From: Zanthoxylum bungeanum
Lineage: Eukaryota > Streptophyta > Magnoliopsida > Sapindales > Rutaceae
Direction of reading: 5' to 3'
Assembly: GCA_019454045.1 (NCBI GenBank)
Contig: SKCR01033663.1
Span: 372,001-436,000 of the forward strand
DNA length: 64,000 bases
Shown here: piece after piece, positions 1 through 13,370 of the stretch
Numbering within the stretch: position 1 is the stretch's first letter
Layout of the letters: each line of letters begins with the position of its first letter
Notes under the pieces: model-generated
Seen by the model: the letters and a program-made list of their open reading frames with translations, nothing else
Told to the model about the DNA's origin: nothing
Database searches by the model: none
Program-made: the position numbers and the translations under genes

Positions 1-430
1 TACCATTTTTTAATATTTGGTATTTGACTTTCATTTTGTGTATTAGATTACACAACACACACAACTCATCTTATTCTCTCCTTCTCCTCTCCCATTCGGC
101 CAAGGGCCATTTCTCTCTCAAATTTCTTGCCAAAGCCGAGAGGTGCAAGAAGGCAAAGGAAGATTTGTTGATAATTTTCCATGATGCTAGCACATCCAAT
201 GGGTCACACAAAGGTGATAGGGAAACCAACTCTTGAGCATGGAATCCATTCAAAAAACTTGGAGCTTGGAGATCATTTCCATAGAGGTTGACCGAATTCA
301 AAGGAGCACAAAATTGGACATTGCCGAGAGCTTCAAGGAATGAGGAAAAGTTTTGAGTTCTTCGCATCGCAAATCCGTTCATTGTAAGTATGATTCCGCC
401 ATACTTCTTTTTGGGACTATAGTAGAAACC
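1..430 (+). mobile_element. Copia LTR/leader fragment, truncated by window start
   Basis: No gene seen. The segment resembles 33480-33765 in the same order: a CT-rich stretch ending in a 'gccgag' motif, 'ggtgatagggaaac', 'cttggagctt', then 'atccg.tcattgtaagt'. In the second copy this lies just after a TATA box (33495) and upstream of Copia gag-pol, so it is probably the transcribed 5' part of a Copia LTR. The 'ATTGTAAGT' at about 383-391 looks like a splice donor. The switch to Cop1 sequence is somewhere near 420-440; the exact joint is not visible. The small reading frames here are not supported as genes. Confidence 0.45.
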
Positions 431-3300
431 AAACAACTATCATACAAATATACTAACTATCATACAGATAGTTTTGCTGCGTCATTTTTTAGATCATATC
501 TAATGCACGACTAATGGGAGTATCTCACAAGTCTCTTGTTTTATATCATATATAAAACTTTATATCAAATATAACAGAGACTACTCCCACTGCATTCACA
601 GAGAAAAGAAGACTTAGGTAAACCTTTTACCTTATAAACATCTCATTATTACATTAATAATGATAATTTCGTTAGGATATAGAACACTAGAAAGAAATTT
701 ATATGCTCCCACTGACCCTAGTTTCAAATATGTATTCTCTATTCTTTGATAAAATCAGACAATCTGACTATATCAAAATTAGAGAACACATATTTTCAGA
801 AAGCTTACCCGAGTCTACAGTAGTCTCTATAAGCTTGTATATCAAACTGTGATCTTATGAGAATACAAACTCCAGGGTCATTCCTGAACGAACTCTTCAA
901 GCAAAGAAATCACAATGGATATCTTCTTCGAAGAAACCATCCAGGAACGCCACTTTGTATTCTTAACTAAAATACATAGTTTAATATCAACATTAACCAA
1001 CATATCCTTAATTGTTCAATTAGTGTGACTAGAGACAAGTTTCCTCATAATCTACAATAGATTTCTGAGTATAACATTTCTCATTGTCATACTATAAATG
1101 TCAAACCATTAATAAGCACACTTCGCTTTAGCTGCGCAAACAATTTGTGCATTTTATGAACGATTCATAACGAAAGCTCAACAAGTTCCAAACTAGATCG
1201 TAGTAAGCTATAACAATCTTAGATCTATGGTTTAATGCTAACTTCCGAAATCGATATCAAATATCGCTCCCACTACAAGTTATATGATACTTTTCTTCTA
1301 TAAGAAAACTGCAGAACCATTAAGTATCAAATACTTCGCAAATGATTCTGACATCCTATTGGACTTTATATGGAAGATGTCTAAGGCTCTTTTCATCTTA
1401 TTAATTATGTAGTTCCATTTATAGTTTATCACTCTCACATTTGACTTCAATAAGTCAAGTATTTTCTACAATTGTTAACATCTGATGTTACACACCAAGT
1501 AATAAAATAATTTTATTACTCGGGATCATAGAAAATATATTCTATCAAATAGAATACAATATTCTATTAAATATAATAAATAATAAATTTTTACTTGTAC
1601 CTCTGAGGCGTAAGTATTTTCAATTATATAACCATTATACAAAAGAAGGATTCAAATCTCAAACTTTTCAAGATTCAAATTTTCTACTTTACATATCACA
1701 TACGTAACTGTAGAAACTATTGGAACATTAATTAAATGGATGAATTAGTGTTACTGGAGCATATCCCTAAGATTATTGAAAAAAATTCGGTAACACTCAA
1801 TATCAAACGAATAATATCATATAAGATTCGATTTCTCCCACTGATCAATTCCATCACAATGGAATCGTAGAAAAATAATATTGAGTAAGAATCACATTCA
1901 TTAAATAACTTTAGAACTAATTTCCATAAATTCATATGTTTGATCATATCAAACATCCTTGAACAATTCAAAGACTCATGATGAATTATAAAAATATAGT
2001 TTTCAACACTTCAAATAGAATATCTTTGAACCATTCAAAATATTCTATACGCGTTTCATCAGAAGCATATTGAATGTTCTCGAACCATTCAAGACGTTCA
2101 ATAGATATTCTTTTATAAACACGCAACTAAATCATGACAACTCATTAACTAAGTTATGAAGTAAAGAAAACTATCTAAGGCAATTTCTAATTCATTAAAC
2201 TTCATACATCCAATGTATTAGTTTAATAAATGTGTGGTCCAATGACGATCATTGGTTAAATGAGATTTAATCACATCCTGAATACAATATTTATTAAATG
2301 GATAAGGATATGTGGTGTGATCATGTATCAAACCATCCTTTACCATACCGAATAAACATCTAATGCTTATGTGATAAAATCTCATAAAGCACTGTTCTAA
2401 ATTATTTACTTAACCGAATATTTTTCTTAATGTTTATCTCTTCATCAATGACACTACTAGTCATATTAAAATATGTAACAACTGTTTATAAAGAACAAGT
2501 AACTATCCAATAGTCACAAGTTCTGATATCAAATATCAAAACAATCATTAAATAATATTTTAAATAACTAGATGGGAGATCTGGTATCCAATACCTACAG
2601 TTGTATTGTGAGAATCGATATTCTCTATACACAACTATACACATGTCATTTCTTTAGCTTTATAATTTGCATTCAACTATTCACAATAATTGTAGATAAT
2701 TGATTAGCAAACTGTGTTTGACACATTCTTCTAAAGGTCACTAAAGCCAAGAAACGTCATTATCTGATAAACAAATACCTAATGGGGTTTTTTTAATGCC
2801 AGTCAAGAATCTCGAGACATGAACTAATTCACGTCAATTCTTACCGCACAAGAAACTATTCTCTCTAGATAATTATATCCTAAAGCGGATATCTATTTAG
2901 ATTACTTATCGTGACTTAGTAACTAAGTCACTGACCATCTTCATTTTTAAGAAAATCGGAACAACAGTTCCCGATGGTTTTAACTAATCTAACAATATCC
3001 AAGTTTACTAACATTCTAGAACTTATTCTAGAAATATGCAACCATAAGTGGAGTTAGAAAACATATTCAAATAATATGCATGCAGTGGATTAGAAGTTTA
3101 ATTCTATTAACAATATAGAATAAAGGAAAACAAAAGCAGTAATTTTCATAATATTACGCACTACCTTAGTTATGGATTTTTAACCCAGCAATGTCTCCCA
3201 CTACTTTACGTAATACCGTAATCCTCAATGGAAAATGAGAATTCAATAATTAAATCGAATTCCATAGTGAGAAGTGGACCCTATGAATATATTTCGACTC

Positions 3301-3604
3301 ACAGCTTTGACACGATCTCGCCTACGTATATTCATTAGGTAGACAACTCTTTGTCAATCACACTCACTGTGAATCCTGATTTTGGTCCTGATCATTTCTC
3401 GTTATGACAGCTTTGGCACATTCACAAGGAGGCGTATCAAGGCCTCACTTGCCAATGACAAACACAAGATACCGATGTAGTCCTGACAGCTTTGGCATGT
3501 TGACGATTTCCACATTCACTTGAATTTATCTAGTATCAAATATACATCCGGCATCAATAAAATTCTATCAACTACACCCTCAATGCTTTGGTACTTTCTC
3601 GGAT
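3301..3604 (-). repeat. Four spaced copies of a short motif in the Cop1 leader
   Basis: The + strand word 'acagctttggca' or a close variant begins at about 3301, 3409, 3486 and 3592, spaced 108, 77 and 106 bases. The copies lie between the PBS and the first pol remnant, that is, in the 5' leader. The leader at 46225-46610 also carries a four-copy repeat, with a different motif. Confidence 0.5.
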
Positions 3605-3940
3605 GCAGCCATAGAAAGATACCCATAAACCGTATTGACAAGACGAACCAAGAAACATGCATCCAATACATGTCACTTTACTGCCTTATTTAAGCAGGGA
3701 TATTCCTTGGGAAAGCATTGCTCTACATCAAATGTATAATTTTATCTAGATCAATTTCCAAACAGTTCAATTCTACCTTAGAAAACATAACTTAACTTAA
3801 CAATTAAATTTCTGTTACGTTTCCCGTTAGCGTAGAACCGCAAAGTCAAGAAACATCTAAATTATATGCATGTGGAAACATCAAAATTGGATTATATATC
3901 ATATATCAAGCATGAAAAATGTAATGGATAAATGATCAGA

Positions 3941-3955
3941 CCTGCTCTAATACCA
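3941..3955 (-). other. Primer binding site of Cop1 (tRNA-iMet type)
   Basis: The minus strand reads TGGTATTAGAGCAGG directly inside the LTR edge at 3960. This is one change from TGGTATCAGAGC, the initiator-tRNA-Met PBS usual for plant Copia elements. It fixes the element's direction and the inner LTR boundary. Confidence 0.8.
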
Positions 3956-3959
3956 TTAT

Positions 3960-6505
3960 TGTTGGGGTTTTGGTGCGGGCGCAGCGGAAGCTCGCGGTTC
4001 GGGCGGAATCGTAACTTTAAAACTTTTTAAAATTACCAAATAAATTATTCAATATCCAATATGAATAATTCATGCATATTTCACCTAAAAATATTTATTC
4101 GATATCAAATAACGACATAAATAGGTTAGAAACATCGCGAAACTTTTACGAAAATGTTTTTCCGCAAAATGGCACAAAACGCGTATTTGTCCAAACCGAC
4201 CAACCAATACACATGAGGGCTGCCTAGGTCAGCCCTAATAGTTCTTGGGAATTTCATGGGCTGCCCAAACAATGTCCAATTCACTGTTTGGACAGCGGAC
4301 ACCCGGTAAGCCCGAAACTCACCCGGTAACGCCATTTTTAGCCGTTTTCGCATATTTCAGCTCTGAAACAATTTCATGCAATTGTTTCAACACCCAAAAC
4401 ACATCCAATACATTCATATAACATACTTTGCATCACCAGAATCACAAAAATTTCAGATCTGATTTGGTAACAAAAATTATCAATTTTCATGCTTTAAATC
4501 CAATTTTCTCAATATTAATCATATCAACATTAACACCAACCAAAGCCACCACCTATGAAGAACTCAAGAAAAATTATTGGAATTAAAAGAGTGGTCATAA
4601 CACTCTAGAATGGCAACAAGTCATCAAATGACTAAATTGAATCAATATTACACTAATATCATCCAATCAAACTTCACACATGCATATAGCCTCCAAATCC
4701 ATCCTCCAAATCAAAAAGCCCCAAAATCTAAGAAAGGAAGAAACCCTAGAACTATTCTAGATATTCAAGAACAAGAAACAAGTTTTCTAAGTTTGAGATT
4801 ATTGAAGATTACCTCCAAATCTTATAATTTCCTTAAACGTTTTCTTGAATTTCTTCACTTTCTTCCTTGTTTCTTCAAAAAAATCTTTAGGTGCTTTAAT
4901 AGAGGTAAGTTTCGGCCATGGCTTCTTATGAAATGAGAAAACAAAATTTTCCACTTTAAATATCATGCCAAAACCGACTTAGGGGTAAAAGGAAGGGTAT
5001 TTTGGTCATTTGGTTAATTAATAAAATTAAATAATGAAAATAAGCTTTAAGTTAACAAATCCAATTTGTAAACTTTAAGCTTAATAAAATCATGCCACAT
5101 GTAACCAATAATAATCAAACATATTGCATAACATTTATGTAATATTGAAATAATTTAATTATCTAGATATTTAACATTTAAACGTCTAAATAATTAATTA
5201 ATGCGATTATTATTATATATGTATTTTTATTTACATTAAATAACAAATACATATATTAATGGCATGTGTCAAAGTCTCATTTGACAATTAATTAATATGT
5301 ATCAAATCAAATCTTGTATCAAATACAAATACATATTAATTATTAATTGACTGAAATGCCCCTAATGCATGTATCTTCGTTTAACCGTTTAAACGATTCG
5401 AATTAACTCATTTAATCCAGTGAAGTATTATGAATAATCTATATTATTCATAACGTGTTGCGCAAGTGCTCAACGAGTACACTTCATATTGTGGGACTCT
5501 TTAAGTTTAGGTTTATCCGTCACGAAATCAAATTTCGTGTCCATAATTCACCCACTCGTAAATTATGACGACCATAGATAATCTCGTTAAATTATGCAAG
5601 TCGAGGTCATTGCATACGTATAATCCCTCCGTCACAGGCTAAACATATTATACCTGAGATATAGATAAGAACGTCAAATCCTTATGGTATAATATAGTCG
5701 ACTTTCAAATTTACGATCTCTAAATGACACTCGGAACTCGCTTCCGAAGTTATACCACGACCATGGATTTACTAGATCGCAAACATGTGTAGGAAACATA
5801 TGCCCTATACACAGGACTGAAGGATTCTATCTTGATACGCACTAGATATCATGAGCATCAGTCCACACCCAACGAACAGGCAAAGGTCTGATCTGAATAG
5901 ATTAGTGACGTGACTGTCATCAAAGTGTGGAGGATAACTCATATATCCACTATGGTATCTCTAGTCGAATGACCACTATACTCGCTCAACTCGAGAAGAT
6001 TCTTATTGACGTTGGTGTACCATCTATTAGGAAATCTTTAGAGAGTCGTTCAGTGTTTATCAAATAAACACCTACATGTCTATACGAGTCTCTCAAGACT
6101 CATGATTCATTGGAATAAACCATCGGACCTAGTCACGATATACGACATGTACTGGTCTCAGTAGATTTTACTAACCGACCCTTGTTAGTAAATCATGACC
6201 AGGAACTTTATTTAAGGATATACAACTTATAGTGACGCTTCCCAATGCCAATTACAAACTACGTTGTAACTGTGCACTACATTGTAAATCCTATGGACTT
6301 TATCTAATATACACGTATCACTAAATCAGATTTAGTTTCAATCTAATCATAATTACATATATAATCGTAATGAGATCGAATATGTATATAAAAGACAAGA
6401 GGTGCTACCATTAAATAAGTAATATTATGGAAAAAGGAATTGTTCGTATTCATGAATTAGACATAAATATGATCCGGATTGGCACTCCGAGCACCAACCC
6501 TAACA
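3960..6505 (-). repeat. Cop1 5' LTR (2.55 kb)
   Basis: On the + strand it begins TGTTGGGGTTTTGG and ends CCAACCCTAACA, so it has the 5'-TG...CA-3' ends of an LTR. The outer end, read on the minus strand (TGTTAGGGTTGGTGCTCGG), closely matches the LTR heads at 13371 and 14366 in Cop2. No coding capacity: the 108-codon frame at 4610-4936 on the plus strand is antisense to the LTR and has no recognisable motif. The partner 3' LTR is not in the window. Confidence 0.8.
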
Positions 6506-9500
6506 ATATCAGGGTAGTTCTTTCTTTCTGATGAATCTTATTAGTTGGCTAAGAAATTTTGGGGCACAATATCTACACTAAGCTTGATCATATATACATT
6601 TATGCTAATGTTATGTCCTTTATTATTAAGATAATATTGGTTATACTTATCTGGTTTACTCTTCTGTACCTTCAATATTTTTACTAGCTCGGTTTAGTTA
6701 TTGTCTTTCACACAACTTGTTCTTTGTATCAGTTTGCATTACTTGTAAATCTTAACTTTCCCCGAGGTTCGTTTATGCAAATTATACTCTCGATGATTTC
6801 TTTACTTTAGCTAAGGTTATTACAAACCCGTGGTGGTTTGGTTAAATTAAATTATGGCTAGCCACTTCTCAGGGATCACAAGGGTTAATATGAAATAGAG
6901 TATGGGTTTAAATCCAACACTGAGAGATCTCGATGTGATGTTCTTCTGTCTTCGCCTACTAAGTATTTGTCTTATATTGTCGTCTTACCTCAGTAGCTTT
7001 ACTTTTCAAATCTTAAGGTTAGTGTTCCTTTCATCATTTATCTTACTTCATTCTATACCTGAAATTTTGTATTCTAATGGTTTGATATCCTTCACCGGTT
7101 CATTTATTTTATGGGGGAAAACTTGAAAATGAAAAATCGGGGTCCATCTCTGCGGTCGTGATCTATCAAGGGTTGGGAGGGTGGGGATCAATTCTGACGC
7201 CATTCTGGTGTTGGTGATCTTATCAGTTATCCATGTTGTGGTTGCGTGTTTTGTTTATCTATAAATCTGGTATTCCCCTATTTACTGGTTTCAGCTACCC
7301 CTCTAAGATACTTGCGTTAGGTATCACATAAGTGATCTCATTTTTTCAATTTTACTCTTGATTCACTTCCCAACTATCGATTTTACTATTTCTTATCATG
7401 AACCTTCTCTAAAATCATGCTCTCTAGATGATTCATCATGTGGCTTTTATACCTTTTTCTAGTAGTTTCGTTTTCTTATTCCTCTTAAGTCTTTATTCTT
7501 TCTCAAAGAGGTTATTCTACCCTATATGTTATTCCTCCTTATGAAGTCCACTATGTTACTTAGATTTTCTTCTACACTATAACTTTACTCCACTGGAAAC
7601 TTCATCAACTTTGATTACCTAGGACATCTACACTATATCATATGGGTTTGGATGCTACTCTCTTCTAGTTCTTTCTCAATACAATTAGACTCCTATAAGT
7701 TATATACTGTATTCCCGAGAGTCGCTCTCTCCAATTAAAATGGCTTTTAAATTTGGGCTTGATTTATTGGGACTCCGAGCTATTCTATCTTATGTTCCTA
7801 ATCTGTATTCCTTTGAACTTCTTAAGTTTGGCTTCTTAGCCATTTCTTGACTCATTTATCATTTCAATTACACTCCTTTATTGGTTCTTCTTCTTACTGG
7901 GCTCTGAGTATAGGGGTGAATACTTTCTTTTTTTGGAGATTTTAAAAAAAATACATGTTTCTGAATGGGTGCCTACGCACCTAATGTGGTCATGACTACT
8001 AATTAGAAGGGTTATCTCTCATACCGTCGGAATCTGCGTCGGTTTCTCCAAGCCTTAAAGTTTCTATTACTCCGATCAACTATGATAAGGTTTCCATTTA
8101 CTTCACTATCTCAAGCCACATTATTCATTGTTACTACATACACTTTACTTCCTTATTGCTTCTCGTAGCTTCCTCAATTATTTATTTTCATAACTTATTA
8201 TTTAGTCCCATATTGTACTCCAATACTAATGTTAACTTACTCCTATTGACTACTTTCTAGTTTTCTGCTCTTTATTCTTACTATAGATTATAACTTTTCC
8301 ATCCAATCATACTGTCTATACTAGTACTTTTCATTAAATCATGTTTGTTTCCGATCTCACGAGCCTGTCTTTGTTTCTGACTAGTACCATAGCTTGCCAA
8401 TCATAGTCTAAACCGAATTCTCCATTTTTTAGTCCCAACGGCCTTCTTGATTCCATCTTAACAATCTATTTTCCATTGTCTTCTATTTCTATCTTAGGAT
8501 ACACTCTCACTGAGTTTTAGTATGGATACACTCTCACTCATCGAGGTTTTCACTCTGGCATTTTGTATCCTGATAGAGTCCATTATTCTTGTATGATAGG
8601 TATGAGATAGACTCCATCGGAACAAATTTCTTAGCTGAAAATCACTAGGTGGCGATGACTTGGGTAGGTGAGGTCTCATCTACATGAGTTCTTTTGGTTA
8701 AGGCAACTGGTCTTTATTTTATTTACTACAGGTCCAAGTTTGAGTATCTAGAAATCTATATCTTTTATAATATCTTGTGTCTCTTTCACCATTTAATCTC
8801 AATTTCTTATTTCTTTTATCTTTCTGTCTATTATTCGTGATTCGGGAAAAAACTTACTATTTCCATGGGGTATTCATAAGCTACTGAGTTCGCTTGGAAG
8901 AATTATCTAAAGAGAAAAGAATTCCCTGATGAGAAGGGAAAACTCACTCAAATCTATTAGACATTTTACTCTGGCTCAGGTTTATCCTATTTCCCTTACT
9001 ATTATAGGTTCTGATACATCCTCATTTATCTGTTTCTGCAACTTTATCTCTTATTAACTCTGATTGCTTGAACCTCTACTACATTTTCTCTTGATCATCT
9101 TTCTATCCCTTCATACTTTTCTTTCTAGCTTTCTCTTTCTCTTCCTACTTTCCTAGGTATGCATCATTTGAACTTCACTATTTCTTACTGTTTCTTTATT
9201 TTTCTTATCTCTAGCTGCTTTAATAACTAGACATACTTCCTTACATTTCTTTCCTTGCTTTTCTTTATGACTTCCTCTCTTTCTTTCCTACTTCCTTAGG
9301 TGGTTATCCATAGAACTTTATTATTTCTTTCTGTTTCCTTACCCTTCCGTATTCGACTGTTTAAACCTCTATGCGTCTCTCTTTCTTATAACTCATTTCC
9401 CACTCCCTCGAGTACTTTTCTTAAATTCTTACTGTCTAGTTCCATAGCTCATTTTTACTTCTAATAATGGGTCAGAATATCTTGAGGAAAAATTCTTAAC

Positions 9501-9718
9501 GTGGATCTAGAGTACAGTTATTCTGTAAGGAATACTATTCGATTAGTCTGGGAAAGCTTACAAACATGTCTATAGAATTTTGAGGACGTACTCCATGATA
9601 GGATACTGGAGAGGTAGTGCCTTGCATACGAGCATCTCGAACATACTACATATACAAAACCCCAACACTCTACCCACTGCAATCATTGACTCCCTAGACC
9701 ATGCTCTGATACCATCTT
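6506..9718 (-). mobile_element. Tek1: internal region of a Gypsy (Tekay-like) element, no recognisable genes
   Basis: This 3.2 kb lies on the inner side of the PBS at 9699-9714. The + strand is strongly CT-rich (minus GA-rich), as decayed gag-pol often is, but I could not find a zinc knuckle, protease, reverse transcriptase or integrase motif in any frame. The left edge is simply the end of the Cop1 LTR; no matching 3' LTR of Tek1 is visible, so the element is truncated. The Tekay assignment rests on the LTR style and PBS only. Confidence 0.4.
9699..9714 (-). other. Primer binding site of Tek1 (tRNA-iMet)
   Basis: The minus strand reads TGGTATCAGAGCATGG, a perfect initiator-tRNA-Met complement, 4 bases inside the LTR edge at 9719. 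Confidence 0.85.
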
Positions 9719-12113
9719 TGTAACATCCTCACTTCGGAAGATGTTACCGGCAGAGGATAGACCATACTAACCCCATAAGCCTCTAATTGTGATAACTACT
9801 ATTCAATTTCTAATACTAATTTCTTTAATTAAAAATATATATATATCGTATATATGGGACCGTGGCCCAAATTTATAACTTAACATACAAACTTAACTCC
9901 AATAACTTTATACATAAAGACACATGTTTTCACAATAACTACACATAACCTAGTCCATGACTTTTACTTGACTCTGACTGACTCCAATTGGACTTTTACT
10001 CTTTGACTTGGACTGGTGGGCTCCAAACCCTAGTGATTGCATCAGTATCCGCCCTCCCGAGCTCGATCTCCGAGAATACCTGCAAGAACAGAAAACTGGG
10101 AGTTGGGGGGTTAGATCGTTGTACCATTTAAGTGAGTGGACTAAAAACTAAATGTTGTTATAAGAACATTCGATTCTAAAACCAAAAGTTCAAGAAACTG
10201 TTTTACACCAAAAACTCTTTTTCTGTCAAAAATCTCTGAGCTTCTTCCAAAAACTTATCTTTCTGAAAACTGCTTTTGAAAGTTTGGTTTTCTAAAAACT
10301 GTGTCTAAAATCTGATTTCTGAAAACTGTTCTGAAAATTTGGTAACTGAAAGCTGGTTTGTCTTTGAAAAACTCGACGTATGAGGGTGTTACGTATCGCC
10401 GTCCCCACATACGCCTAACTAGAGCCAAGAATGCAAAACCATAACTTTGGGGCGTTACGTTTCACCGTCCCCCCAGTCCTCTACATGTGCACTTGTTCCC
10501 TGTCTGTCAATTTCAAGTTGTATCAAGTTACATATTGGGGTGGGTTTTTGCCCCCATGCCCCAAAACATAGAACTCATATTTTGAAAAACCATAGAATCA
10601 TGCTTTAAAAACAATTATGTCTCAAACATAACTTAAAACACAAAGCTTCATGAAATAACTGTGGTAATAGAAATCTAACGCCCTAAAGCGTAAAAGAATA
10701 AGTCTGTTGCAAAAATAATACTATAAAAATCAATTAAGAAGAGTAGTGTCCACTCACTGTTTTGGAATTTCGCTACCCTTTCTTTACTACGCTGGTGAAA
10801 CTTATGGTCCCTACGATGATCTATCATCGATAGTTTTGATCAGAAAGTGGACTAAGAATAAATCGATCTAAATCAGGTTAAGTTGTTTATTTAAGTAAAG
10901 GCTATCATTTTGAGGGTATCAAACTCTTATCATGATGTATAATGTACATACAAGTTGATACGAGACTTATAGGGTAGTCTCTAACGTGTTCGGGTGAAAC
11001 TGAAACAGTTAGAAATGGATTTGGGGAATTTTTCAACCTCGCGTCACGACGCGCATCGTCCAGAGGCGTACCCTAATTTTTTCCTTGCGCATCACGACGC
11101 ACAATCCCATCGCGTCACGACGCGTAACAGATCATAAGTATTTCTGGAAAAATTTCCAGACTGCGTCGCGATGCAAGACCAAATTCTGGTCTTGAACCCT
11201 TTTTTTCATACTTTATTTGCTCAATACATTTTCCCCATACAATCCTCACAAGCAAAATAGCCTCAATAACCATTCTAAACACCACCAAAATCATGTTTAA
11301 TACCAAGTCATACCCAACCTATCATCTATACTTAATCCTCATTTCCAAACTCTAACAAATTAGGGATTCTTACAACCATTGTTTTCTTATTACTAAACCC
11401 ATATAATCATTAATACTATAGTTCAACATTATTATTAATTAGTAAATCATCAAAAGACCAATATCCAAGACTTGGATTAAAGTTTTCTTACCTTTCTTTC
11501 TCTTGGTTTTTCCTTCATCTTTTAGGTTTTCATTGATGTCAATCCTTCTTATTTCTTCATTCCTCTTTATTTCTTCTATTTTTCTTCCCATTTTCTTCTT
11601 TTTCCTCCATTCTTCTTGTTATTCCTCATGTTCCTTCTCCCACGTATTTCCTTCTCATTTTCTTCTTTATTTCTCATTTCTTGAAATATTGAATAGTGAC
11701 CTCCTTAAATACTAGGACTCATTTGGTATTTGAAAATATATGGAAAAGTGTAGAAATGTGGGGAAAATTTGAGATTATTCTAGATAGGTCCATAATACTA
11801 TTCATCCAAAATTTTGACTTGTGCTTTTGACCTATTTCTTTTATGAATTTTGAAAAATATTCAACCCAGAAATTGTAGATCTCGGTCTCAACTTTTCGAC
11901 AATATAAAATTCATAAAAATCGGAGTTCGTATGAGATAGCTACGACCCAAATACCATGGGCTGTCCGTAGTGAAATATCGTAACGTCTAATATCAGATTC
12001 ATCCTCAAATTTTCTGATAATTATCTCACAAAGGTATGTGTTTCCAATTATAATTTATACTATGTGACGCTCGTCTCACAGTGAGTCAGTATTCAGAATT
12101 TTCGGTCGTTACA
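9719..12113 (-). repeat. Tek1 5' LTR (2.4 kb), Tekay/Del-like
   Basis: Starts TGTAACATCC and ends GGTCGTTACA on the + strand; read on the minus strand it starts TGTAACGACC and ends GGATGTTACA, the form typical of Tekay/Del chromovirus LTRs. 12114 onward is Cop2 sequence, so the edge is sharp. It contains four copies of a CpG-rich near-palindrome (11041, 11089, 11112, 11163) discussed in the findings. No gene seen; the CT-rich frame at 11503-11715 is low-complexity. Confidence 0.75.
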
Positions 12114-13370
12114 AATGGCCATGGAGTTTGTATTCTGCTAAGATCGCAGTTTGGTATACTAGCTTATAGAGCCTATTGTAGACTCAAATAAGCTTTTATA
12201 GAAATTTGTGTTCTCTAATTTTGATATCAGTTAGATTGTCTAATTTTATCAGAGCATAGAGAATACATATGTGATATTAGGGTTAGTGAGAGCATACAAA
12301 TTTCTTTCTAGGGTTATATATCCTAACAACATTATCATTTTTAAGGTAATAATGAGATGTTTGTGAGGTAAAAGATTTACTTAAGTTTAGTTTTCTCATG
12401 TGAAAGTAGTGGGAGTAGTATTTGTTATATTTGATATAAAGTTTTATATATGATATATAGGAGACTTGTGAGATACTCCCATTATTCGTGCATTAGATAT
12501 GATCTAATAAAGGACACAACAAGACTATCTGTGTGACAGTTAGTATAGCTGTTTTATAGTTAGTATGTCTCTTGAATATAGTATTAATCTTTCGTAAATG
12601 ATGATTCCTTTGTCGAAAGAGAAATTGATTAGAATGTCTAGTCAATCTTATCCATCATAGGTTGATGGCATAATGAATACTATATTATGTGCGATTAAAA
12701 ATATCAATTTAATCGTAATTATTACGAGCTATTTTGATACCTCATAGACCATAGGATGGGTCTTGAAACATGTTCTTTGTTACCTTTAAGATATTAAGAA
12801 TGAATTTCTTATTCATGGAGAATAAAGTCCGCAACCATTAGAGTCAGATTAGTTTTTAGTCTAAGACGGTCTACGTCATAAAGAGTAAGAAAAGATGCAG
12901 TGGGAGTGTCACGGATAATTCTACTGTGTTAGTGGAATTAGTTGTAACTTATAAAGTATTGACTTATGAAGTTACAGTGACAATTAGTTGTAACTTATGA
13001 AGTATTGACTTATGAAGTTACATAGTGACCTTATAGATTAGAAGCTTTGATATTAGTGTTGTTCTTGTGCTTGTCTGCATAGTATTTGGATTTGATCCCT
13101 AAATACTTGGACAACTCAGTAGTTGTAGCATAATATTAATGTCACATCTGAGTCATAGTAATGTAAGACATAGGTTTTACCAAATATGAATGATGCTGGC
13201 TAATGGAAACGATTTTGTTTGTTGGACAAATTCAATATACTATTGTGGACCTACTTGTTATTTGTCTGCCTCTTGAGTGCTAGGTGAGCTCTTGAGGGCC
13301 ATGCGTATGTTATATATATTTAGATGTGTATATGATACCTTGGATTGGCATTAGAGAAAATGGGAGAAAT
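12114..13370 (+). mobile_element. Cop2: 3' end of a Copia internal region (decayed pol)
   Basis: Homologous to Cop1 in reverse complement. Just before the LTR the frame ends in a peptide like YDTLDWH followed by a stop (about 13330-13353); the Cop3 pol frame ends the same way (HLNWH then stop), so this is the C-terminal end of the RNase H region of Copia pol. A degenerate polypurine tract (aaaatgggagaaa) sits immediately upstream of 13371. The 5' part of the element is missing: Tek1 abuts at 12113. Confidence 0.6.

Larger units (their letters stand above)
431..3959 (-). mobile_element. Cop1: decayed internal region of a Ty1/Copia element
   Basis: The minus-strand PBS at 3941-3955 and the LTR to its right show that this 3.5 kb is the internal region of a Copia element read leftward. 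It is AT-rich with stops in all frames. Around 905-955 on the minus strand a peptide remnant AFLDGFFEEDIH resembles the reverse transcriptase motif AFLNGxLDxDIY of Copia elements, so pol was probably once present. Roughly 430-960 is homologous, in reverse complement, to 12114-12600 of Cop2, which shows the two are copies of one family. No usable gene remains. Confidence 0.6.

Noticed and set aside
4610..4936. 108-codon plus-strand frame with basic residues
   Set aside because: Lies antisense within the Cop1 LTR and is not kept open in the Cop2 copy; no domain motif.
8494..8679. 61-codon minus-strand frame in the Tek1 internal region
   Set aside because: Serine-rich peptide from a repeated 'tatggatacactctcact' sequence; no Gypsy motif.
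6506..9718. Possible host gene in the 3.2-kb CT-rich stretch
   Set aside because: No frame longer than about 75 codons, no splice-linked conserved peptides seen; its placement inside the PBS/LTR favours a decayed element interior.
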